Shown: positions 1 through 5,535 of the stretch, in pieces
Layout of the letters: the number at the start of each line of letters is the position of its first letter
Position numbering within the stretch: position 1 is the first letter of the stretch
DNA from: Paracoccaceae bacterium
GTDB lineage: Bacteria; Pseudomonadota; Alphaproteobacteria; Rhodobacterales; Rhodobacteraceae
Reading direction: 5' to 3'
NCBI GenBank assembly: GCA_002401045.1
Contig: NVSA01000041.1
Span: 4,908 to 10,914, forward strand
DNA: 6,007 nt
Notes under the pieces: model-generated
What the model was told of the DNA's origin: nothing
Database searches by the model: none
What the model saw: only the letters and a program-made list of their open reading frames with translations
Position numbers and translations under genes: made by a program

Positions 1-504
1 TCACGTCCAATTAACCTTATGCTAAAAGAAGTTGGCGCAACCCCTGTTGGGATGCCTGTTTCGGCTGTAAGCGAAGCTTTGTCTAAGGGTGTTCTTGATG
101 GAACAACAGTTCCATGGGAAGTTACCCGTGCGTTTAAAATCGCTGAATTGGTTGACAATCACACTGAATTTACGGGTTCTATGTTGTACACAATCACATT
201 CGCGATGGTGATGAACAAAGACAAGTATAACAGTATGCCAGACGATCTGAAGGCTGTGTTTGATGACAATTCTGGTTTGGAATTCTCAATCTTTGCGGGT
301 ACTGTTATGCAAGACTTTGATGCACCAGCACGTAAAATTGCGGTTGATCGTGGTAACAACATCATCACTTTGGATGCAGAGCAAACTGCTGTTTGGGCAA
401 AAGCTGCGGCACCTGTACGTGAGCAATGGTTAGTTGCTATGGAGAAAAAAGGCCTTGATGGCCAAGCGTTGATTGATCAAGCTAATAAATTGTTGGCTAA
501 ATAA
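1..504 (+). CDS. dctP: TRAP transporter substrate-binding protein DctP, C-terminal part (5' end outside window)
   Basis: This is the periplasmic solute receptor of a TRAP transporter; it captures an organic acid and delivers it to the DctQM membrane complex. The reading frame is open from base 1, so the ATG at 19 is internal: the preceding codons read SRPINL and continue smoothly into the protein. The visible 167 residues are about half of a usual 320-340 residue receptor. The stretch GATPVGMP, then SEALSKGVLDG and PWE, is the hallmark central region of DctP proteins. The signal peptide and probably the conserved carboxylate-binding arginine lie upstream of the window. The general pattern resembles receptors for aromatic acids (TarP type), but this is recalled resemblance, not an alignment. 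A strong hairpin terminator follows the TAA stop. The gene precedes dctQ and dctM on the same strand. The family call is secure; the substrate is inferred from the benzoate genes downstream. Confidence 0.93.
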   Translation, partial: SRPINLMLKEVGATPVGMPVSAVSEALSKGVLDGTTVPWEVTRAFKIAELVDNHTEFTGSMLYTITFAMVMNKDKYNSMPDDLKAVFDDNSGLEFSIFAGTVMQDFDAPARKIAVDRGNNIITLDAEQTAVWAKAAAPVREQWLVAMEKKGLDGQALIDQANKLLAK

Positions 505-519
505 AGTCACTTCAACTTT

Positions 520-556
520 AACCTTGCGCGATGTCAAATCGCGCAAGGTTTTTTTT
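520..556 (+). terminator. Intrinsic terminator/attenuator between dctP and dctQ
   Basis: A perfect 13-bp inverted repeat (520-532 pairs with 538-550, sequence AACCTTGCGCGAT and its complement) encloses a 5-nt loop, GTCAA. It is followed directly by a run of eight T (549-556, the first two also in the stem). It begins 15 nt after the dctP stop and ends 23 nt before the dctQ start. A partial terminator here would give much more binding-protein mRNA than membrane-subunit mRNA, as is common in binding-protein-dependent transporters. No clear promoter fits in the short space after it, so dctQM probably depends on read-through. Confidence 0.9.
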
Positions 557-579
557 ATAACAGATGAGGGGGGCAAGCT

Positions 580-1161
580 ATGCATGTATTCATGAATAGA
601 TTTGCAAAGGCTATGGCCATAATTGGGGGTGTTTTTTTAACAGTCCTTATTGTGTTGATATGTATTTCTGTCGTTGGTCGCGTTTTAAACGGTGTGTTTC
701 ACGGCCCGGTGGCCGCGATTTTACCAGAGTTTTCTAAATGGGCGCTTGCTATGGGCGTAGGTCCGATCAATGGCGACTTTGAGTTGGTGGAAGCGGGTAT
801 CGCATTTACGATTTTTGCCTTTATACCATTGTGCCAAATTACATCATCACATGCGAGTGTTGACGTGTTTTCTACTCTGTTCCCAGATAAAGTTAATGGG
901 TTTCTTGGTATGATTATTGAGATCGTTTTTGCGATTGTTTTGGTTGTTATTGCATGGCAGGTCTATGAAGCGACTTTAGCAAAACACAGATACGGTGAAA
1001 CAACGTTTCTTTTAGAGATGCCACTTTGGTGGGCCTATGCTGCTAGTTTTGTTGGCGCTGTAGCCGCTGCAATTGTCGGCATCTATATGGCCATTTTTCG
1101 GACAATGGAATTTTTTACAGGGCGTGTGATCTTGGATGATCATGCGGAGGTGATGCATTGA
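580..1161 (+). CDS. dctQ: TRAP transporter small permease subunit DctQ
   Basis: This is the small integral membrane subunit of the TRAP transporter; it pairs with DctM in the cytoplasmic membrane. The 193-residue product has four hydrophobic segments at about residues 11-35, 67-88, 107-130 and 151-172, the usual DctQ layout. The segment around GDFELVEAGIAFTIFAFIPL followed by HASVDVF matches the conserved second helix and the loop after it. The linker between helices 1 and 2 (about residues 36-66) is fairly long. The first ATG at 580 is chosen because a purine-rich ribosome site (AGGGGGG, 567-573) lies 6 nt upstream; the next in-frame ATG, at 592, would be 18 nt away. The stop overlaps the start of dctM. 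Identification rests on topology, motifs and neighbours. Confidence 0.93.
   Translation: MHVFMNRFAKAMAIIGGVFLTVLIVLICISVVGRVLNGVFHGPVAAILPEFSKWALAMGVGPINGDFELVEAGIAFTIFAFIPLCQITSSHASVDVFSTLFPDKVNGFLGMIIEIVFAIVLVVIAWQVYEATLAKHRYGETTFLLEMPLWWAYAASFVGAVAAAIVGIYMAIFRTMEFFTGRVILDDHAEVMH
1146..1160 (+). promoter_or_regulatory. Strong ribosome binding site setting a TTG start for dctM
   Basis: GGAGGTGA (1146-1153) is a near-ideal Shine-Dalgarno sequence inside the last codons of dctQ. The core GGAGG ends 7 nt before the TTG at 1158-1160. The nearby ATG at 1154 runs into a TGA after two codons and cannot be the start. The TTG start is therefore well supported, and the TTGA overlap with the dctQ stop suggests translational coupling. 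Confidence 0.85.
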
Positions 1162-2471
1162 GTACTCTTGAAATTGGCTTGGCATCGTTCCCAGCCCTTT
1201 TAATCTTGATCTTTATCCGAGTTCCAATTGGGCTTGCGATGCTTTTAATCGGTTTGGTCGGCTTGTATTTGGTTACGGGCAATATCAATTTGCCGTTGGC
1301 TAAGTTGAAGGGTGAAACCTATTCGACGTTTTCTAGCTATTCGCTGTCAATCGTTCCGATGTTCTTGCTTATGGGACATTTTGCGACCTTAGGCGGTATG
1401 TCGAATGCATTGTTTAAAGCAGCTGAAAGCTGGCTTGGTCATCGTAAGGGTGGCGTTGCTATGGCTGCAATTGGTGCCTGTGCTGGATTTGGTGCAATTT
1501 GTGGCTCGTCGCTTGCGACAGCCGCTACGATGGGGCGCGTTGCTCTGCCAGAATTGCGTCGCTACGGTTATGCGGGTGGATTTTCCACGGCGACACTTGC
1601 CGCGGGTGGTACACTTGGTATCTTGATCCCGCCTTCAGTGGTGTTGGTGATTTATGCCATTTTGACCGAGCAAAACATTGCGAAGTTGTTTTTAGCAGCC
1701 TTCATTCCAGGCCTGTTAGCTGCATTTGGCTATGTTCTCGCAATTGCAATCTATGTGCGTGTTAACCCAGGTTCAGCGGGTACACGTCCGCCTATTCCAT
1801 ATGCGGAACGTATTCGTGCAGTGCTAGATGTTTGGCCTGTGTTGCTGGTGTTTGGATTGGTCGTTGGCGGTATCTATGCTGGTTGGTTTACACCAACAGA
1901 AGGTGCCGCAGTCGGTGCGGCTGGTACGGGGTTGATTGCATATCTTAATGGCGGTCTTACACGTTCAAGCCTCGTTGAAAGCTTCACGGTTACGGCGCGT
2001 TCCACTGCGATGATTTTCTTTATCGTGTTGGGGGCAGGGTTCTACAATGGTTTCTTGGCACTGACGCAGGTTCCACAAGAGCTGTCTAACTTTGTTGTTA
2101 GCCAAGGGTTCAGCGCATGGACGGTTCTGACGCTGATTTTGGTTTTCTATCTGATCTTTGGCTGTTTGATGGATTCATTGTCTATGATCCTTTTGACAAT
2201 CCCAATTTTCTTTCCAGTAATATCATCGCTTGATTTTGGGCTTAGTGAAGAACATGTTGCGATTTGGTTTGGTATTCTGGTGTTGATTGTTGTGGAGGTC
2301 GGGCTGATTACGCCGCCTGTGGGGATGAACTTATTCGTTATTAACTCGATGGATAAGGAAACCCCGATTGTTGAGACCTATAAGGCTGTGATGTATTTTG
2401 TCGCTTCAGACATCGTACGTGTGGTTATCCTTGTTGCGTTCCCATCGATCACTTTGTTCTTGCTCAGTTGA
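1158..2471 (+). CDS. dctM: TRAP transporter large permease subunit DctM
   Basis: This is the ion-coupled transport subunit of the TRAP system (DctM, ion transporter superfamily); it moves the substrate across the cytoplasmic membrane with a sodium gradient in characterised members. The 437-residue product is the usual length and almost wholly hydrophobic, consistent with about a dozen membrane helices. Family motifs are visible: CGSSLATAATMG (residues 115-126), GTLGILIPPS (151-160), FTPTEGAAVGA (244-254) and EVGLITPPVGMN (380-391). The two symmetry-related regions GILIPPS and LITPPVG, and the serine/threonine-rich loops near them, are where the sodium sites lie in studied relatives. The start is TTG, overlapping the dctQ stop by 4 nt (TTGA), so the two subunits are likely made in fixed ratio. 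A hairpin terminator follows 32 nt after the stop. No truncation or frameshift is seen. Confidence 0.96.
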   Translation: MSTLEIGLASFPALLILIFIRVPIGLAMLLIGLVGLYLVTGNINLPLAKLKGETYSTFSSYSLSIVPMFLLMGHFATLGGMSNALFKAAESWLGHRKGGVAMAAIGACAGFGAICGSSLATAATMGRVALPELRRYGYAGGFSTATLAAGGTLGILIPPSVVLVIYAILTEQNIAKLFLAAFIPGLLAAFGYVLAIAIYVRVNPGSAGTRPPIPYAERIRAVLDVWPVLLVFGLVVGGIYAGWFTPTEGAAVGAAGTGLIAYLNGGLTRSSLVESFTVTARSTAMIFFIVLGAGFYNGFLALTQVPQELSNFVVSQGFSAWTVLTLILVFYLIFGCLMDSLSMILLTIPIFFPVISSLDFGLSEEHVAIWFGILVLIVVEVGLITPPVGMNLFVINSMDKETPIVETYKAVMYFVASDIVRVVILVAFPSITLFLLS

Positions 2472-2503
2472 TATAGAATCTAGCAACCATTCTTAAAATT
2501 TAG

Positions 2504-2534
2504 ACCTCCGTAGCTTTGCGCTGTGGGGGTTTTT
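2504..2534 (+). terminator. Intrinsic terminator after dctM
   Basis: ACCTCCGTAGC (2504-2514) pairs over 11 positions with GCTGTGGGGGT (2520-2530), including three G-U pairs. The loop is TTTGC, and five T (2530-2534) follow. It is weaker than the dctP-dctQ hairpin, but its place just after the last transporter gene fits the end of that transcript and separates it from the benzoate operon. Confidence 0.75.
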
Positions 2535-2541
2535 CTTTGTT

Positions 2542-2570
2542 TTGTCGATATTTTGGGTGCTTTATGCAAT
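2542..2570 (+). promoter_or_regulatory. Candidate promoter P1 upstream of the benzoate operon
   Basis: TTGTCG (2542-2547) and TGCAAT (2565-2570) each match 4 of 6 bases of the sigma-70 -35 and -10 consensus, with the ideal 17-bp spacer. The -10 box contains the first TGCA tetramer, so a TGCA-binding repressor would block it. The matches are weak and the region is AT-rich, so chance is a real possibility; it competes with the candidate at 2619-2646. Confidence 0.3.
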
Positions 2571-2642
2571 AAAAAACACATATATATGCAAAAAAGTGCA
2601 AAAAATGTAATGTAATTGTTGCGAATTGGAATTTTTTATGCA
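2565..2642 (+). promoter_or_regulatory. TGCA repeat array, likely BoxR/BzdR-type operator
   Basis: Four TGCA tetramers start at 2565, 2587, 2597 and 2639. The middle pair forms TGCA-N6-TGCA (2587-2600) and belongs to a 9-bp direct repeat TGCAAAAAA with a 10-bp period. The first copy reads TGCAATAAAAAA, and the last is inverted (TTTTTTATGCA). Offsets of 0, 22, 32 and 74 bp are close to whole helical turns, which would put all four on one DNA face. TGCA-N6-TGCA is the operator reported for BzdR, an XRE-family repressor released by benzoyl-CoA, and its paralogue BoxR in Azoarcus. Its position before a benzoate-CoA ligase operon supports the same role here. The regulator gene is not in the window. 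Confidence 0.7.
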
Positions 2643-2646
2643 TTAT
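2619..2646 (+). promoter_or_regulatory. Candidate promoter P2 upstream of the benzoate operon
   Basis: TTGCGA (2619-2624) and CATTAT (2641-2646) each match 4 of 6 consensus bases, with a 16-bp spacer. The -10 overlaps the inverted TGCA at 2639-2642. The resulting start point would fall about 30 nt before the first gene, giving a short leader. It is weakly supported by sequence alone. Confidence 0.35.
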
Positions 2647-2681
2647 AAAGCAACCTAGACTATTCTGATCGGGAGGCCACT

Positions 2682-3149
2682 ATGTCTGAGACGCAGTTCA
2701 CTGAATTGATGGAGACCATCGCAACGCAACTATCAGGCAAGCCGCTTGATGCCGCGTTAGAGGATTTTTTAAACAAAAAATACGGGGTAGACAGTGTTGA
2801 GTTTCAACAGCTGTCCCAGCTTTGTATCGAAGGTGAGGCCGAAGGCTGGCTGATGTCGCGTGAAGCAGGTGGGGTCAAATATGGCCGCGCTGTAAAGCCA
2901 GATACGACCGCTAAAGAATTCAGCATTGATGTCGTGCGCATGAAGGACGTTAAAGGTCCGCACCACATTCATACCACGGGTGAAATCGGGGCAATTATGC
3001 CGCTTGAAGGCACGCCGTTGTTCGATGGCAGGGGCGCAGGTTGGTATGTTTACAAGCCAGGTTCTGATCACCACCCAACCGTTTCAGGTGGTGATGCACA
3101 TGTTTTGTATTTGTTGCCCAATGGGTCAATTGAATTCACTGGGAAGTAA
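2682..3149 (+). CDS. Cupin-like DUF4863 / PnbB-type protein
   Basis: This is a 155-residue soluble protein with no signal peptide. The N-terminal 60 residues look helical; the rest looks like a small beta-barrel. Cupin-style metal-ligand patterns are visible: PHHIHTTGE (residues 93-101, giving H-x-H-x3-E) and, after G120, PGSDHHPTV (126-134), with a further histidine at 140. From memory this is the DUF4863 family, whose named member PnbB (4-hydroxylaminobenzoate lyase) converts 4-hydroxylaminobenzoate to protocatechuate and ammonia. Family members also occur beside box benzoate genes, where their role is not established. The start is supported by GGGAGG (2671-2676), 5 nt before the ATG. It is the first gene of the operon, 21 nt before the ligase gene. 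The family call is fairly good; a lyase reaction on nitrobenzoate products should not be assumed from the context. Confidence 0.75.
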   Translation: MSETQFTELMETIATQLSGKPLDAALEDFLNKKYGVDSVEFQQLSQLCIEGEAEGWLMSREAGGVKYGRAVKPDTTAKEFSIDVVRMKDVKGPHHIHTTGEIGAIMPLEGTPLFDGRGAGWYVYKPGSDHHPTVSGGDAHVLYLLPNGSIEFTGK

Positions 3150-3170
3150 TGGGTTTTTGGGAGGAACATC

Positions 3171-4706
3171 ATGACTAAAACTGGAAATGCAGCTCTATGG
3201 TTTGTGGATCGCCACACCACCGAAGGTCGTGGCGACAAGGTCGCTTTTCGCGAAGCTGCGGGTGCAAAGCGTTCAATCACCTATAAAGAACTGTCAGATA
3301 AATCAGCCCAAGTTGCAGGCGCTTTTGCGCAGGCAGGTATTACACGCGAAGACCGCGTGGCTTGTCTGGTTCTGGATCAATTAGAATACCCTGAAATATT
3401 CTGGGGCGGCCTAAAAGCGGGCGTTGTGCCGATCCCGTTGAACACGTTGCTATCGACATCTGTCTATGATGTTATTTTGCGCGACAGCCGTGCCACCTGT
3501 TTGATTGTATCACATGAGTTGCTGGAAACTGTATTGCCTGCAACCAAAGACAACCCGTATTTACGCACCATTGTTGTGATTGGTGGCGATGCCCCTGCTG
3601 GCACGATTTCATATGATACGTTTATGCAGGATGCCACGCCATGCCCCGCGATTGATGCCAGCGGTGATGAGATTGCATTTTGGCTCTATTCATCAGGATC
3701 TACGGGTCAGCCCAAAGGCGTGCGCCATGTGCATAGTGCTTTGCGGGCAACGGCTGATACTTACGGCGCACAAGTCTTGGGTATCCGTGAAGAAGATGTT
3801 GTTTATTCTGTTGCAAAGGTTTTCTTTGCTTACGGCATGGGCAACGCGATGATATTCCCAATGTCGGTTGGGGCAACTACGATTTTGTTTAGTGGGCGCC
3901 CTACACCTGTCGATGTTTTGGCTATTATTGGCACGGAGAAGCCAACGATATTTTGCGGTGTTCCAACGCTTTATGCCGCAATGATTGCGCACCTTGAAAA
4001 CAATCCGAAACCTGCGGCTGATTTACGGGTTTGTATTTCTGCGGGTGAAGCCTTGCCCGAGGATGTTGGCACAACATGGCGGGATAATTGGGATGTTGAT
4101 ATCATGGATGGTGTGGGTTCAACCGAGATGTTGCATATCTTTTTATCCAACAGGCCGAATGATATTGTTTACGGCACATCTGGTACAGCAGTGCCGGGCT
4201 ATGATTTGCGTTGTGTTGATGAAGACGGCGCGGATGTTGCTGTCGGTGGTATTGGTGAATTGCTGGTACGCGGTGCCTCTGCGGCGGATGGTTATTGGAA
4301 CCAGCGGGACAAAAGTCGTGCAACCTTTGAAGGTGAATGGACGCGGACAGGCGACAAATATGAGCTAACCGACACAGGGCGTTATATTTACTGTGGCCGC
4401 ACAGATGACATGTTCAAAGTCTCAGGTATTTGGGTCAGCCCGTTTGAGATAGAACAGGCCTTGGCGTCACATCCAGATGTTCTTGAAGCTGCAGTCGTTG
4501 CGGCACGTGACGAAAACGGTTTGGAAAAACCTAAAGCTTTTGTTGTGTTAAAGCAGGGTGCGGATCAAGCGCAGGTGCAAGACGAATTAAAAGAATTTGT
4601 TAAAGAAAAAATCGGCAAATGGAAATATCCGCGTTGGATTGAATTCCCTGCGGATTTACCAAAAACGGCGACGGGAAAAATCCAACGCTTTAAACTGAGA
4701 GATTAA
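3171..4706 (+). CDS. bclA: Benzoate-CoA ligase (AMP-forming)
   Basis: This cytoplasmic enzyme activates an aromatic acid to its CoA thioester with ATP via an acyl-adenylate, the first step of the box pathway. The 511 residues match the usual length of benzoate-CoA ligases. Adenylating-enzyme motifs appear in order: phosphate loop YSSGSTGQPKG (173-183), GVGSTEM (314-320), TGDKY (393-397), hinge region GRTDDMFKVSG (409-419), and PKTATGKIQ (497-505) with the adenylation lysine K503. The segments IAFWLYSSGSTG, FFAYGMGN (218-225) and EMLHIFLSN (319-327) are distinctive of benzoate-CoA ligases and shape the aryl pocket, unlike general fatty acyl or phenylacetate-CoA ligases. The ATG has a good ribosome site (GGGAGGAA, 3159-3166). 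The next gene begins 1 nt after the stop. The aryl-CoA ligase call is strong; benzoate against a substituted benzoate cannot be settled from sequence by eye. Confidence 0.92.
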   Translation: MTKTGNAALWFVDRHTTEGRGDKVAFREAAGAKRSITYKELSDKSAQVAGAFAQAGITREDRVACLVLDQLEYPEIFWGGLKAGVVPIPLNTLLSTSVYDVILRDSRATCLIVSHELLETVLPATKDNPYLRTIVVIGGDAPAGTISYDTFMQDATPCPAIDASGDEIAFWLYSSGSTGQPKGVRHVHSALRATADTYGAQVLGIREEDVVYSVAKVFFAYGMGNAMIFPMSVGATTILFSGRPTPVDVLAIIGTEKPTIFCGVPTLYAAMIAHLENNPKPAADLRVCISAGEALPEDVGTTWRDNWDVDIMDGVGSTEMLHIFLSNRPNDIVYGTSGTAVPGYDLRCVDEDGADVAVGGIGELLVRGASAADGYWNQRDKSRATFEGEWTRTGDKYELTDTGRYIYCGRTDDMFKVSGIWVSPFEIEQALASHPDVLEAAVVAARDENGLEKPKAFVVLKQGADQAQVQDELKEFVKEKIGKWKYPRWIEFPADLPKTATGKIQRFKLRD

Positions 4707-4707
4707 G

Positions 4708-5535
4708 ATGGCACATATTAAATGGTCTGACGGCGGCACGGGACATCTGACTGCTGGGGGTAAATCATTAGAATATGCCTGTTATGGCGCATCGCCAGAT
4801 CAGGCTCCTACTTTTGTGCTATTGCACGAAGGACTGGGCTGTGTTGCGCTCTGGCGCGACTTTCCACAAGCGCTTGCTGATGCCACGGGTTTCGGTGTTT
4901 TTGTGTATTCGCGTGCGGGTTATGGGCAATCTGATAGTGCCGATTTACCACGACCGCTGGATTATATGACCCGTGAGGCCACGGATGTTTTACCTGAAGT
5001 TCTAGATGGCTTTGGCTTTCAAAAAGGTGTGCTGTTAGGCCACTCAGATGGCGCGACGATTGCGGCGATCTATGCAGGTTCCGTTGCCGATTACCGCGTG
5101 CGCGGTGTTGTGGTCATGGCCCCGCATTTCTTTACAGAACCTATGGGACTGGCGGAAATTGCCAAGGCTAAGGTTGCTTATGAGACAACGGATTTAGAAC
5201 AACGTTTGGCGAAATATCACCGTGATCCCGAAAATGCGTTTCGGGGTTGGAATGATGCGTGGTTGCATCCTGATTTTGCGGCGTGGAATGTGGGCAGTGT
5301 TATTGACCACATTCGCATTCCTGTTCTGGCGCTTCAGGGTGCAGAGGATCAATACGGAACGATTGCGCAAATTACTGAATTAGAACAGCGGTTGTATTCG
5401 CCTTTTGAGGCCGAGATTTTGGCGGATTGCAAACATGCGCCGTATCTGGATCAACCTGAAAAAACACTGGCGGTTGTGAGCGAATTCGCAACGCGCCTAC
5501 AGCGGATTGAAAATGAGGACGTAAAAATAGCATGA
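4708..5535 (+). CDS. Alpha/beta-fold hydrolase of the benzoate operon
   Basis: This is a 275-residue cytoplasmic alpha/beta hydrolase without a signal peptide. A full catalytic triad can be placed: nucleophile S113 in GHSDG (111-115), acid D214 in LQGAEDQYG (209-217), and H243 in CKHAPYLDQ (241-249). The oxyanion-hole loop is LLHEGLG (38-44). The residues between about 140 and 200 would form the cap. Proteins of this type accompany benzoate-CoA ligase and box genes, but I know of no proven reaction. Possible roles are a thioesterase that frees CoA from stalled aryl-CoA intermediates, or hydrolysis of an aromatic ester or lactone. The start lies 1 nt after the ligase stop with only a weak ribosome site (GAGAG, 4697-4701), so translational coupling to the ligase is likely. 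Its stop overlaps the next start as ATGA. The fold is certain; the substrate is unknown. Confidence 0.88.
   Translation: MAHIKWSDGGTGHLTAGGKSLEYACYGASPDQAPTFVLLHEGLGCVALWRDFPQALADATGFGVFVYSRAGYGQSDSADLPRPLDYMTREATDVLPEVLDGFGFQKGVLLGHSDGATIAAIYAGSVADYRVRGVVVMAPHFFTEPMGLAEIAKAKVAYETTDLEQRLAKYHRDPENAFRGWNDAWLHPDFAAWNVGSVIDHIRIPVLALQGAEDQYGTIAQITELEQRLYSPFEAEILADCKHAPYLDQPEKTLAVVSEFATRLQRIENEDVKIA

Noticed and set aside
19..21. ATG at 19 as the start of the dctP gene
   Set aside because: The frame is open to base 1 and the upstream codons continue the protein; a receptor starting here would lack its signal peptide and first domain.
581..584. TGCA at the dctQ start (and another at 1154-1157 at the dctM start) as extra operator sites
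   Set aside because: These are single tetramers without the N6-spaced partner or A-tract, formed by codons such as ATG CAT; chance is the simpler explanation.
2578..2587. Short alternating AT stretch (catatatat) as a microsatellite or origin element
   Set aside because: It is only a few repeats long, inside a generally AT-rich promoter region, with no DnaA boxes or iterons around it.
2769..3074. Antisense open frame of about 100 codons opposite the cupin-like gene
   Set aside because: It lies wholly within a well-supported gene with a good ribosome site and has no recognisable protein motif; it is a frame shadow.
3693..3992. Antisense open frame of about 99 codons within the ligase gene
   Set aside because: It covers conserved ligase motifs on the + strand, and the predicted peptide is rich in Arg, Asn and His with no domain.
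3985..4368. Same-strand 127-codon open frame inside the ligase gene
   Set aside because: It is an out-of-frame shadow of the conserved GSTEM to TGDKY part of the ligase; its Cys/Met/Arg-rich composition is typical of a wrong frame.
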